This document shows positions 1-7,338 of a stretch of DNA of 23,242 bases, piece after piece. The stretch is from positions 1 through 23,242 of the forward strand of contig CAYSHT010000019.1 in the NCBI GenBank assembly GCA_964430915.1. The letters run 5' to 3'. The position numbers and the translations under genes were made by a program. Every line of letters starts with the position of its first letter. Positions within the stretch are counted from its first letter, which is position 1. The notes beneath the pieces are model-generated. The model had not been told where the DNA came from, ran no database searches, and worked only from the letters and a program-made list of their open reading frames with translations. Source of the stretch: JAFGBH01 sp964430915. Its GTDB lineage: Bacteria > Desulfobacterota > Syntrophia > Syntrophales > UBA2210.

Positions 1-1
1 T

Positions 2-670
2 GCGGAACCTCATTCCGAAAAGACCAGGCAAAAGATCGAAGACCTCTATGGCGTTGATGCCTTCAATTCCTATGGGCTTTCCGAAATGAACGGACCCGGC
101 GTTTCCTTCGAATGTCAGTACAAAAACGGGATGCATATCTGGGAAGATAATTATATCGTCGAAGTGATCGATCCCGATACACTTGAAGCCGTGCCCGACG
201 GGGAAGAGGGAGAACTTGTCTTGACCACGCTTTTGAGGGAGGGCATGCCGATTCTGAGATACCGTACAAAGGATCTCACACGCATTATTCCGGGACCCTG
301 TGAGTGTGGAAGAACACACAGGAGAATCGAAAGGATCAAGGGCAGGACCGATGATATGCTGGTACTGAAAGGTGTCAATATATTTCCCATACAGATCGAG
401 AAAAAACTGATGGATATTGAAGGAGTTGGAACGGATTACCAGATTATCCTTGAGCGGAAAGACTACAACGATCACATGATCGTGAAGGTGGAAGTGCATA
501 AGGAATTCTTTTCGGGAGATCTGAAACAGCTTGAAGCCCTGAGGCGAACCATAACGGAGGAGCTGAAGAGTGACATTCTCATCACGCCCAGGGTCGAACT
601 CGTTGAACCCAACGCTCTTCCCAAAAGTGAGGGGAAAGCGGTAAGGGTAATAGACAACAGAGAGGACTGA
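2..670 (+). CDS. Phenylacetate-CoA ligase family protein (PaaK-like), 5' truncated by window edge
   Basis: This is the C-terminal half (222 residues) of an AMP-forming aryl-CoA ligase; the family is normally about 430 residues, and the reading frame is open to the window start. It should activate phenylacetate or a related aryl acid with ATP and CoA in the cytoplasm. Visible marks are the core motif YGLSEMNGPG (near 73-102), the RYRTKDLTRI stretch that ends the large domain, and the small C-terminal domain ending in PKSEGKAVRV, whose lysine region is the usual adenylation site. The ACT-domain gene starts 6 nt after its stop, so the two are very likely co-transcribed. In many anaerobes such ligase/ACT pairs accompany indolepyruvate ferredoxin oxidoreductase, which would lie upstream outside the window. 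The exact acid substrate cannot be read from this fragment. Confidence 0.92.
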   Translation, partial: AEPHSEKTRQKIEDLYGVDAFNSYGLSEMNGPGVSFECQYKNGMHIWEDNYIVEVIDPDTLEAVPDGEEGELVLTTLLREGMPILRYRTKDLTRIIPGPCECGRTHRRIERIKGRTDDMLVLKGVNIFPIQIEKKLMDIEGVGTDYQIILERKDYNDHMIVKVEVHKEFFSGDLKQLEALRRTITEELKSDILITPRVELVEPNALPKSEGKAVRVIDNRED

Positions 671-676
671 TGGATT

Positions 677-1132
677 ATGACAGCCTATCAACTTTCGATA
701 TTTGCCGAGAACAAACCGGGCAGGCTTGCAAAGGTTACGAGAATTTTAGGGAAGGAAAATATAAACATACGGGCAATTTCTATCTCCAGCTCCGACGCCT
801 TCGGCGTTATCAATATGCTGGTCGATGACCCGGAGCGGGCGCAGAAAGCATTGTCCAAAGAGGGTCTCACGATAAACCTTAAGGAAGTCATTGCCGTTGT
901 AATCGAAGACAAACCGGGAGGTCTCGACAAGCTGATCCAGCTCCTTTATGATGAAAATATTAATGTCGAGAATGCCTACGGCTTTGTCCTGGAGAGTTGG
1001 AAAAAAGCGGTCTTTGTCGTTGATGTGGATCAGCATGAAAGGACCGAGGAGATTCTCAAAAAAAACGGTCTTGAAACACTGGACGCCGAGGCGCTCTCGG
1101 CAGCAGAGCCCTTTCATTACATGAAGTATTAA
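677..1132 (+). CDS. Tandem ACT-domain protein
   Basis: The 151-residue protein is two ACT domains with no catalytic domain. ACT1 spans roughly residues 4-70 with the ENKPGRL turn. ACT2 spans roughly 71-137 with the matching EDKPGGL turn. ACT domains bind small ligands, mostly amino acids, at dimer interfaces, and the conserved PGxL turns are where the ligand usually sits. Stand-alone tandem-ACT proteins are often found beside phenylacetate-CoA ligase genes. The 6-nt gap to the upstream ligase supports an operon and a role in sensing an aromatic amino acid or its acid product. The start ATG has GAGG at 662-665 about 11 nt upstream. The specific ligand is unknown. Confidence 0.88.
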   Translation: MTAYQLSIFAENKPGRLAKVTRILGKENINIRAISISSSDAFGVINMLVDDPERAQKALSKEGLTINLKEVIAVVIEDKPGGLDKLIQLLYDENINVENAYGFVLESWKKAVFVVDVDQHERTEEILKKNGLETLDAEALSAAEPFHYMKY

Positions 1133-1151
1133 CGAAGCAGCAGGGAATGAT

Positions 1152-1589
1152 ATGACACATGAAGATGCCGGGCATTACGCCGCAAAACATTCAAAAGAAA
1201 CCGAACTCGACGAGCGTATTGCTGTAGAAATTAGAAAAAAAATCAGGGAAGGAAAAGTAAGCTGTGCTACCGCCCACAGGATCGCGGAAGAATTGGGCAT
1301 CACGCCCGCTGAGGTGGGAGTTGCTATAGATCTCCTTGAGGCACGGATAGAAAGATGCCAGCTCGGGCTTTACGGATATAGTCCAAAGAGAAGAATCGTC
1401 GAAGCGGCCGAAACCGTATCGCCGGAGCTTGAAGAAGCCATAAGAGAAACACTCTCTGAGGGAAAACTCACCTGTCTTTCTTCATGGGAGATTGCAAAAA
1501 GGTTGGGAATTCCCAAAATGGCCGTTTCCTCGGCCTGTGAAACATTGGGAATCAAGCTATCCTTCTGTCAGCTCGGTGCATTTAAGTGA
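1152..1589 (+). CDS. Duplicated HTH-like protein with paired cysteines (CQLG repeats), function unknown
   Basis: I do not recognise a named family. The 145-residue protein is an internal duplication. Unit 1 (about residues 23-73) and unit 2 (about 94-143) both read: helix, GK(V/L)(S/T)C, an HTH-like stretch (AHRIAEELGI / SWEIAKRLGI), a second helix, then CQLG. The cysteines are C38 and C69 in unit 1, and C108 and C139 in unit 2. The separation is 31 residues in both, and the units are offset by exactly 70. This looks like a tandem winged-helix or HTH fold with a conserved cysteine pair per unit, possibly metal- or redox-responsive. The gene lies 19 nt after the ACT gene on the same strand, with an AGCAGGGA ribosome site before the ATG, so it is probably the third gene of the ligase operon. 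DNA binding and metal binding are both inference. Confidence 0.75.
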   Translation: MTHEDAGHYAAKHSKETELDERIAVEIRKKIREGKVSCATAHRIAEELGITPAEVGVAIDLLEARIERCQLGLYGYSPKRRIVEAAETVSPELEEAIRETLSEGKLTCLSSWEIAKRLGIPKMAVSSACETLGIKLSFCQLGAFK

Positions 1590-2000
1590 TAGTCTAAAAG
1601 GTTCTATGATGTGGAGATTCGATCGGTATGGGTTGGCTACCGCTCGTTCATGAATCTGTGCTTCGTGGCCTTCCTCTCATCGTGAGAGAAGAAGCCACCA
1701 TATGCTGCTGAAAAGTCCCCACACGGCCATGATAGAGATGATATCAAACATGGTACAGTGGTTTTTGTATAATATCTTCAGCATTTCTCAAACCTCGCCT
1801 TTCAGCCATAAAACTAAAAAATCAGGCTTTACCTCTTGTATCTTCGCCTAAAGCTTCTCATATTTTTGCAGAAAATTCCTACTAAATCATTACAAGAGTA
1901 GTACAAGGAAGAAACTGATAGTATAAAGGATGTGGTGTAGAGATAATTGTTTGATATTACAGTACGAAGTAGAGGGCTTTCTGCGAAGTTTGGCTGTAGG
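1590..2000. other. 411-nt intergenic region with two consecutive hairpins, no gene seen
   Basis: No convincing coding frame was found. The 5' part holds two neighbouring inverted repeats. The first is a nested GATTC/GAATC and CGGTA/TACCG structure at 1616-1656. The second is a longer imperfect stem at 1665-1698. The rest is A/T-rich and shows nothing I can name. The region separates the ligase operon from the convergent nucleoside phosphorylase gene, so terminator function for the operon is plausible. Neither stem is followed by a clear U-run on the plus strand. Confidence 0.6.
1665..1698. other. Long imperfect hairpin downstream of the ligase operon
   Basis: GTGGC (1665-1669) pairs with GCCAC (1694-1698). 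TTC (1671-1673) pairs with GAA (1691-1693), and CTCTCA (1674-1679) pairs with TGAGAG (1683-1688) around a TCG loop. The result is a 14-bp stem with small bulges. It lies 76 nt after the last gene of the operon and may act as a terminator or RNA-stability element, but it lacks the usual U-tract. Confidence 0.5.
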
Positions 2001-2711
2001 TTAGGTGGGGTCGTTTTTTAGACAGTAATCGATGATCATCAGGATTATGTCCGCATTTTTTCTGGCGTTATTCTTTATCTCCTGCGTTGTCAAGGGATTC
2101 TCTGTAAGGCCGTGGCCGAAATTGTCGACGGAGCAGATTGATGCATACTCAAGGTCCATCTCGCAGGCGATCACCGCCTCGCTTGCCATCGTCATTCCCA
2201 CTATGTCGGCATAGCGGGACATCATTCGAATTTCCGCCTTTGTCTCCAGTCTCGGTCCCCGCGTCTGCAAGTATGTGCCTTTGGTTATAAGGGAAATTCC
2301 CAGTTTCTCTGATGCTGCTATGAGCCTCTGCCGTATCTTCTCGCTAAGTACCGGTATTATATGCCGCTGTTCACTGTTGAATATCGTGGGGGTTTCTGAG
2401 AGGGAAATGTAGTCATCGGGAACAATTAACGTGCCCGGTTCAAACTCTTTTTTGAGCGAACCCGTTGAATTAACACCGATGATATCGTGAACACCGAGGT
2501 CTTTCATGGCCTTCAGGTTTGCCTTGTGATTTATCATGTGGGGAGGAATCTGTCCGGGGTAGCCTTTTCCGTGCCTGGAAATATAGACGAAGCCTTCCTG
2601 GCAGAGGACCTGAGCCGTCCCGAATTCGTTTTCTATCCTTTTTTCTACCATGTCATCGAAGGATTTTTCCTCCTGAAAGGAAGTCCCGGCGATCAGTCCC
2701 AGCAGCTTCAT
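2001..2711 (-). CDS. Purine nucleoside phosphorylase, MTAP/MTIP-like family
   Basis: The 236-residue cytoplasmic enzyme belongs to the trimeric PNP/MTA phosphorylase family, which splits purine (or 5'-methylthio) nucleosides with phosphate into base and (methylthio)ribose-1-phosphate. Family marks are the N-terminal LIAGTSF, SRHGKG (45-50), PHMINHKANL (near 57-66), NSTGSL (81-86), GPRLETKAE (152-160) and MTMASEA (173-179). Where human MTAP has aspartates in its TDYD base-contacting segment, this protein reads VDNFG, with N197 and then G199. Asparagine at that place is typical of 6-oxopurine users, so hypoxanthine or guanine nucleosides, or methylthioinosine, look more likely than adenine substrates. 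That is inference from one segment. The start has a strong GGAGGA site (2717-2722) and its own promoter. It is divergent from thioredoxin. Confidence 0.87.
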   Translation of the reverse strand: MKLLGLIAGTSFQEEKSFDDMVEKRIENEFGTAQVLCQEGFVYISRHGKGYPGQIPPHMINHKANLKAMKDLGVHDIIGVNSTGSLKKEFEPGTLIVPDDYISLSETPTIFNSEQRHIIPVLSEKIRQRLIAASEKLGISLITKGTYLQTRGPRLETKAEIRMMSRYADIVGMTMASEAVIACEMDLEYASICSVDNFGHGLTENPLTTQEIKNNARKNADIILMIIDYCLKNDPT

Positions 2712-2737
2712 AGCATTCCTCCAAAGGATTCATTAAA

Positions 2738-2766
2738 CTTCTATCAGATTATGGTTTTCCTGTCAA
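2738..2766 (-). promoter_or_regulatory. Predicted sigma70-type promoter for the nucleoside phosphorylase gene
   Basis: Reading the minus strand, a perfect -35 box TTGACA (2761-2766) is followed after 17 nt by TAGAAG (2738-2743, 4 of 6 consensus). The gene starts at 2711 with its ribosome site at 2717-2722. Confidence 0.5.
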
Positions 2767-2784
2767 AAACCGGATAAATAGTGT

Positions 2785-2813
2785 TTGACATAATATGGAA
2801 GAATGAATAAGTT
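2785..2813 (+). promoter_or_regulatory. Candidate promoter for thioredoxin-bamD
   Basis: A perfect -35 TTGACA (2785-2790) precedes a weak -10 TAAGTT (2808-2813) at 17 nt spacing, 35 nt before the thioredoxin start. It is back-to-back with the phosphorylase promoter. The -10 matches only 3 of 6 positions, so this call is tentative. Confidence 0.4.
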
Positions 2814-2848
2814 AATGCGCAATCAGAAGTGTAAAGGAGAGAAGCAGC

Positions 2849-3181
2849 ATGACAAATGAAGGATTTGTGATTCATGTGAATGACAATAATTTTGAGGAAG
2901 AGGTACTCAAATCGGATAAACCTACACTGGTTGATTTCTGGGCACCCTGGTGCGGGCCCTGTGTGCCGATGGGTTCGATCATAGAGGAACTTGCCGAAGA
3001 ATATAAAGACAGGGCGAAAATGGTAAAACTGAATGTGGATGACAGCCCGAACATCGCGGGTAATTACGGTATCAGGGCCATTCCGACTTTGCTTTTGTTT
3101 AAAGATGGTGAGCTTGAGGAAACACTCGTTGGTCTCTCACCAAAGGATAGACTCAAAGACCTTTTAAAGAAAGTGCTCTGA
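2849..3181 (+). CDS. trxA: Thioredoxin
   Basis: The 110-residue single-domain thioredoxin is a cytoplasmic dithiol reductant for ribonucleotide reductase and other targets. The active site W34-C35-G36-P37-C38 and the cis-proline in AIPT (P79) are present, as is the DFWAPWC lead-in. The residue after the second cysteine is valine (CGPCV) rather than the common lysine or arginine, which may shift redox potential or partner choice a little. Length and fold are standard, with no signal peptide. An AAGGAG site (2834-2839) lies 9 nt before the ATG. Its TGA is separated by only 2 nt from the GTG of the bamD gene, so the two are co-transcribed and probably translationally coupled. Confidence 0.95.
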   Translation: MTNEGFVIHVNDNNFEEEVLKSDKPTLVDFWAPWCGPCVPMGSIIEELAEEYKDRAKMVKLNVDDSPNIAGNYGIRAIPTLLLFKDGELEETLVGLSPKDRLKDLLKKVL

Positions 3182-3183
3182 TT

Positions 3184-3855
3184 GTGCGACGTATTAAAGC
3201 AATTCTCATACCGATAATCATTCTTTCCATTACGGCATGTGCGTTATTTGGAGAGAAAGCTCCTGTTCGATCTGCACCTGAGAGCCTCTATCAGAAGGGT
3301 CAGCAATATTATCTGAAGGGGAAGTATAAGAAATCGATCGCGGCATTTCAGAAACTGAGGGAGGAATATCCGCTCAGTAAATACACCATATCAGCCGAGA
3401 TGGGGATAGCTGATTCATATTTCAGTACCGGTGATTATATTTCGGCCGAATCATACTATAATGACTTTGTAGACTTTCATCCCACAAACGAAAACCTTCC
3501 TTATGTAATGTATCAGATTGGTCTTTGTCATTACAGCCAGATGCTTGGCATAGACAGGGATCAGACTGAGACCCGTCGGGCAAGGGATGTCTTTGAAAAG
3601 CTCGTCAGCAGATTTCCCAGCAGCAAATTCTCCTTCATGGCAGAGAAGAAATTGAGAGATACGAGAGGGAGACTCGGTGAACACGAGTTTTATGTAGGTC
3701 AATTCTATTTCAATAGGAAAAACTACGAAGCCGCATTGAGAAGATTCGAGGTGGTGAGCAAAGAGTATGCTAATCTGGGAATGGACTATAAGGTAAGTTA
3801 CTTCATCAGCGAAACAAAGAAACGACTTGCCGAGAAAAAATCAAAAACCGATTAA
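3184..3855 (+). CDS. bamD: Outer membrane protein assembly factor BamD (TPR lipoprotein)
   Basis: The 223-residue protein starts with a lipoprotein signal: MRR, a hydrophobic run, then the lipobox ITAC with the acylated Cys at residue 19. Alanine at +2 favours outer-membrane sorting under the E. coli rule. The mature part is a TPR array (YQKGQQYYLKGKYKKSI, the YPLSKYTISAEMGIADSYF region) and includes the BamD-like IDRDQ segment near residue 119. BamD is part of the BAM complex that folds beta-barrel proteins into the outer membrane. It is slightly shorter than the roughly 245 residues of enterobacterial BamD. The GTG start 2 nt after the thioredoxin stop is the only one that preserves the full signal peptide. 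It is convergent with the next gene, with a 28-nt gap that shows no clear terminator. Confidence 0.9.
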   Translation: MRRIKAILIPIIILSITACALFGEKAPVRSAPESLYQKGQQYYLKGKYKKSIAAFQKLREEYPLSKYTISAEMGIADSYFSTGDYISAESYYNDFVDFHPTNENLPYVMYQIGLCHYSQMLGIDRDQTETRRARDVFEKLVSRFPSSKFSFMAEKKLRDTRGRLGEHEFYVGQFYFNRKNYEAALRRFEVVSKEYANLGMDYKVSYFISETKKRLAEKKSKTD

Positions 3856-3883
3856 AAAGTTACCCCCGCCACGTTACAATTAG

Positions 3884-5455
3884 TTAGCCGCTTATTCTTA
3901 TGCGGGAAACTGCCTCAGATGTGCACGTTTCCGGTGTATTCGACGTACCAATGATTATATGAATCTCTGATGATGCCTCGTCAATCCTGTCGAAATCTCT
4001 CTTCTGGGCCTGAAATATCTCCCATCTTCCATCGGACGCCTCATTTCTGTTGAGCATTCTCTTATCCAGGCGCGACTTTATTGTGTCTTCAGGACAGGTG
4101 CATTCTATAATGAAAAAATCGGCGCCGGTTGTCTCTGCAAGGGAGGAGAATTTTTTTCTTTCGGGCCTCTTCTTGAAGGAGGCATCTACAATGACAGACC
4201 CTCCTTTTTCTATAATAGATTCGGTCATTTTCAGCGCCTCACCATAGGTTTTCTCCGTCATCTCCTTCGAGTATATGCCCTCTCCGAACTCTTCGAAGTG
4301 ATGCTCCGCCGAGGGGATATCGAGAAGGTTTTTTCTGATAACATCGGTACGCAGTATCTCCGTTTCCAGGAGGGGAGCCAGCCGTTCAGCCAGAACACTC
4401 TTTCCCGTTCCCATCAGGCCCGTCATCAGGATAATCGTCGGTTTTTCCAAATGCGCGGCATAGCTGTAGGCAAGGTCGAAATACCGCGAGCCCGTCTCAA
4501 TCGCTTCCTTTTTCTCTCTCTCTTCAATTGCTTCGTCGTCGATCTTAAAGCTTGTGACCTTTCCCCTCACGTAGGCAAAATAACACTTGTAAAAATTGAG
4601 CAGCTTTTTGATTTTGCTGTCGGAAGAGTATCGTAAGTATGAGTTTACAAAGGTGTTTGCGTAGCCGTGGTATCCGTTAAAGTCGAGGTCCATTGAAAGA
4701 AATGCAACCTCGGCAGCAACGTCCAGATATCTGAAACGCTCGTTGAATTCTATGCAGTCAAAGACAAGGATCTCGTCGCCGATACATATGTGCTGAAGAT
4801 GCAGGTCTCCGTGACAATCCCTGATCCTGTGGCCTGACACTCGTTCCTCAAAGAGTTTTCTGTTATTCGTCAGGAAATTTTCGGCATAGGATTGAATGAA
4901 CTGGTATCTATCCTGGTCAATTGAAGTTCCTATATATTGTATGGTCTGTTCGAAATTTTCGTCGTGATTATGACGGATCGTATCGATGCCCCCGATTCGG
5001 TCAATTTCACCACCGGTTGCGGCATCCTCGTGAAATTCATAGACCCTCTTGGCAATCCTGTCCATAACGGAATCATCGACCTTTCCTTCAGAGATGAGCC
5101 TGTTGAGCATTTTTTCTTCCGGAAGCCTCTTCATCTTTACGGCATAATCGATTATGGTATCCCCTGCACCAAGGGAGAGATTTCCCGATGCATCTTCCCT
5201 TATGGGGACAACTTCAAGATAGATCTCGTTGGCAAGTCTCCTGTTCAAGCGAAGCTCTTCGTCACAGTAAAATTTTCGCTTTTCCAGCGTGGTAAAATCG
5301 AGAAATCCGAAATCGACGGCCTTTTTTACCTTATAGACGAGATCTCCGGCGATAAAGATGAACGATATATGCGTTTGTAGTAATTGAACGGAGTCCGGGT
5401 TGTGTCCATAAAAATCCGGACTTGACATTGCATGAACAAGCTTTGAATGAGTCAT
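3884..5455 (-). CDS. Bifunctional APH-like / P-loop kinase fusion protein
   Basis: The 523-residue fusion has two parts. The N-terminal part (about 1-330) has an aminoglycoside-phosphotransferase/protein-kinase-like fold: YKVKK with the putative ATP-binding lysine (42-45), the catalytic loop HGDLHLQH (215-222) and the metal-binding FDCIEF (D233). The C-terminal part (about 338-523) is an AAA_33-type nucleotide kinase with Walker A GLMGTGKS (346-353). Such fusions are widespread, usually annotated as uncharacterised APH-family enzyme plus predicted kinase, and the substrate is unknown. Nothing here indicates real aminoglycoside resistance. The start ATG follows an AAAGGAA ribosome site. The gene is convergent with bamD and divergent from the amidase. 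Confidence 0.85.
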   Translation of the reverse strand: MTHSKLVHAMSSPDFYGHNPDSVQLLQTHISFIFIAGDLVYKVKKAVDFGFLDFTTLEKRKFYCDEELRLNRRLANEIYLEVVPIREDASGNLSLGAGDTIIDYAVKMKRLPEEKMLNRLISEGKVDDSVMDRIAKRVYEFHEDAATGGEIDRIGGIDTIRHNHDENFEQTIQYIGTSIDQDRYQFIQSYAENFLTNNRKLFEERVSGHRIRDCHGDLHLQHICIGDEILVFDCIEFNERFRYLDVAAEVAFLSMDLDFNGYHGYANTFVNSYLRYSSDSKIKKLLNFYKCYFAYVRGKVTSFKIDDEAIEEREKKEAIETGSRYFDLAYSYAAHLEKPTIILMTGLMGTGKSVLAERLAPLLETEILRTDVIRKNLLDIPSAEHHFEEFGEGIYSKEMTEKTYGEALKMTESIIEKGGSVIVDASFKKRPERKKFSSLAETTGADFFIIECTCPEDTIKSRLDKRMLNRNEASDGRWEIFQAQKRDFDRIDEASSEIHIIIGTSNTPETCTSEAVSRIRISG

Positions 5456-5517
5456 GGTTCCTTTCCCTGAAGTGTCTGGGTTTTTTCGCCCACTTGGATT
5501 GAGAGATTTTTCAGCAT

Positions 5518-5546
5518 CTAATTAACATCAATTGGACTTTAGTCAA
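5518..5546 (-). promoter_or_regulatory. Weak promoter candidate for the APH/kinase fusion gene
   Basis: The minus strand reads TTGACT (5541-5546, 5 of 6 match), 17 nt, then AATTAG (5518-5523), a poor -10. It sits about 63 nt upstream of the start codon. Only the -35 is convincing. Confidence 0.3.
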
Positions 5547-5573
5547 TAAAAAAGGCACCGGAGATTATTTTTT

Positions 5574-5601
5574 TTGAAAAGGGGAGCTTGTAGTATATAA
5601 T
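5574..5601 (+). promoter_or_regulatory. Strong sigma70-type promoter reading into repeat A and the amidase
   Basis: TTGAAA (5574-5579, 5 of 6) and a perfect TATAAT (5596-5601) are separated by 16 nt. Transcription would start near 5608, giving a leader of about 230 nt that includes all of repeat copy A before the amidase start at 5838. Confidence 0.6.
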
Positions 5602-5621
5602 AAGAAGAGTCTTTAAGATTA

Positions 5622-5757
5622 TTGAACTGAAAAGCGAGCGCAATCCCCGTTGCTTGCAGCGGGGTTAGCGAGCGAATAAAAATAAAATTTTCCTTATCAG
5701 TTGAAAATTCCCCGCAACGTGTTGGAGTTACACGGGATCGCGGGGGGAGCTTCAATA
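5622..5757 (+). repeat. Dispersed hairpin repeat, subtype 1, copy A
   Basis: This copy opens with TTGAACTGAAAAGCGAGCG. Hairpin 1 (CCCCGTTGC 5645-5653 with GCAGCGGGG 5656-5664) is flanked by direct repeats GCGAGCG (5634-5640, 5668-5674). An AT-rich spacer with TTCCTTA follows, then hairpin 2 with arms CCCCGC (5710-5715) and GCGGGG (5740-5745), then the GAGCTTCAAT end. Hairpin 2 is enlarged compared with other copies and holds its own inner stem, CGTGT (5718-5722) with ACACG (5730-5734). It lies in the presumed 5' leader of the amidase. Confidence 0.85.
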
Positions 5758-5837
5758 AAATCTGTAAAACTATTCGGTAATTCAGAAATCACAATAAAGA
5801 CAGGTGCTCATCGAAGTCCTGTAAGGGGGGAATTACC

Positions 5838-7337
5838 ATGAACACATTTAAAGAATACGATAGGTACGACGGCCTTGGCCTGGCTGAACTTGTCAGAAAA
5901 AAAGAAGTTTCCCCGGTTGATATCTGCGAGGAGGCCATCAGCCGTATTGAAAGACTCAATCCCAGATTGAATGCGGTCGTAACGCCCATGTTTGAACTGG
6001 CACGAAAGGCCATTGAGAGTGGTCTTCCCGAGGGGCCCTTTACGGGAGTTCCCTTTTTGCTGAAAGATTTGATTGCGGCCTATGCCGGTGTACCCCTGAG
6101 AGGTGGAAGCAGGGCCTATAAAAACTATATTCCCGACGAGGATTGCGAACTGGTAAAGCGGTTTAAAAAAGCGGGTCTTGTTATTGCAGGAAAAACGAAC
6201 TGTCCTGAATTCGGACTCCTGGGTGTTACCGAACCAGAGCTCTTTGGTCCTACCAGAAATCCATGGAATACCGGTCATACGCCGGGCGGTTCGAGCGGAG
6301 GTTCCGCGGCAGCTGTGGCAAGTGGTATGGTGCCGATAGCTTCGGGGGGTGACGGTGGCGGTTCGATCAGGATCCCTTCTTCACACTGCGGACTTTTTGG
6401 TTTCAAACCGACGCGTGGTCGCAATCCTACAGGGCCGGAACACGGAGCAATCTGGCAGGGTGCCGTGGTGGAACACATACTAAGCCGTTCAGTGCGGGAC
6501 AGTGCGGCCATGCTCGATACAACCTGCGGTGCCGATGTCGGGGCACCCTATATAATCCCCATGCCGGAAAGTCCCTATATTGAGGAAATTGAACGGGATC
6601 CGGGTTTGCTCAGAATTGCCTTTACCACGAGCTCTCCGATAGAGACCGAGGTTCATCCAGAGTGTGTCAGGGCTGTTGAAAATGCCGTAAAACTCCTGGA
6701 GAATCTGGGACATAATGTTGACGAAGATCGCCCCGATCTTGATGGAATAGCCCTGGCAAAGAGTTATCTTGCCATGTACTTTGGAGAGATAGCCGCGGAT
6801 ATAGAGGAATTGGAATCCGTACTGGGGAGAAAGGCGAGAAGAGAAGATGTGGAGTCTCTAACCTGGACCCTTGGACTCTTGGGAAGAACCTTTTCCTCCG
6901 GATATTTTGTAAAGTCAATGAGAGAGTGGGGCATTGCATCACGTAAAATGGGGCAATTCCACGAACGATACGATCTCTATCTGACACCGACCGTTGCCTA
7001 TCCGCCGGTAAAAATCGGGGAGCTTCAGCCAAAACCGGCGGAACAGGTGACTATGAAGATCGTGAATACCCTCGGTCTGGGCAAGCTGGTTCAGCTTTCC
7101 GGATTGACAGACAAAATGGCGATAGACAGTCTTTCGAAGACGCCCTTTACACAGCTTGCCAACTTTACGGGACAGCCGGCGATGTCTGTTCCTCTTCACT
7201 GGACGCAAGAGGGACTACCCTGCGGTGTTCAGTTTGTAGGGAGATTCGGTGATGAGGCAACACTCTTCCGTCTGGCGGCGCAGTTGGAAAAGGCAAAACC
7301 ATGGTTCGATAGAAGACCCCCTGTAACGTCATCATAG
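5838..7337 (+). CDS. Amidase-signature family hydrolase (6-aminohexanoate-cyclic-dimer hydrolase-like)
   Basis: The 499-residue amidase-signature enzyme cleaves an amide bond with a Ser-cisSer-Lys triad. The residues are K76 (LLKD), S152 (GGSSGGS) and nucleophile S176 (GDGGGSIRIPS). Their spacing of 76 and 24 residues is close to that in the fatty acid amide hydrolase and GatA families. GRNPTGP (194-200), a W in AIWQG and the RSVRDSAAML segment resemble the NylA-like branch that includes 6-aminohexanoate-cyclic-dimer hydrolase. The real substrate may be a different amide. A GatA role is unlikely because no gatB or gatC is near. There is no signal peptide, so it is cytoplasmic. A GGGGGG ribosome site precedes the ATG by 7 nt. 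It is a single-gene unit with its own promoter and ends 1 nt before repeat copy E. Confidence 0.88.
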   Translation: MNTFKEYDRYDGLGLAELVRKKEVSPVDICEEAISRIERLNPRLNAVVTPMFELARKAIESGLPEGPFTGVPFLLKDLIAAYAGVPLRGGSRAYKNYIPDEDCELVKRFKKAGLVIAGKTNCPEFGLLGVTEPELFGPTRNPWNTGHTPGGSSGGSAAAVASGMVPIASGGDGGGSIRIPSSHCGLFGFKPTRGRNPTGPEHGAIWQGAVVEHILSRSVRDSAAMLDTTCGADVGAPYIIPMPESPYIEEIERDPGLLRIAFTTSSPIETEVHPECVRAVENAVKLLENLGHNVDEDRPDLDGIALAKSYLAMYFGEIAADIEELESVLGRKARREDVESLTWTLGLLGRTFSSGYFVKSMREWGIASRKMGQFHERYDLYLTPTVAYPPVKIGELQPKPAEQVTMKIVNTLGLGKLVQLSGLTDKMAIDSLSKTPFTQLANFTGQPAMSVPLHWTQEGLPCGVQFVGRFGDEATLFRLAAQLEKAKPWFDRRPPVTSS

Positions 7338-7338
7338 C

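Larger units (their letters stand above)
5456..5837. other. Divergent intergenic region holding promoters and repeat copy A
   Basis: This 382-nt gap separates two divergent genes. It contains a weak minus-strand promoter candidate near 5518-5546, a strong plus-strand promoter (5574-5601), dispersed repeat copy A (5622-5757) and the amidase ribosome site GGGGGG (5825-5830). No protein-coding gene is supported in it. Confidence 0.7.

Noticed and set aside
2032..2777. Plus-strand frames over the nucleoside phosphorylase gene
   Set aside because: They lie opposite a gene with clear family motifs and have no coding character of their own.
3884..5455. Aminoglycoside resistance gene
   Set aside because: Only the fold and catalytic loop are shared; the kinase fusion architecture belongs to an uncharacterised housekeeping-type family.
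5543..5755. Short minus-strand reading frame across repeat copy A, with similar frames in copies B and D
   Set aside because: The frames resemble one another only because the repeat DNA is the same. They have no ribosome sites, and the frames break in other copies.
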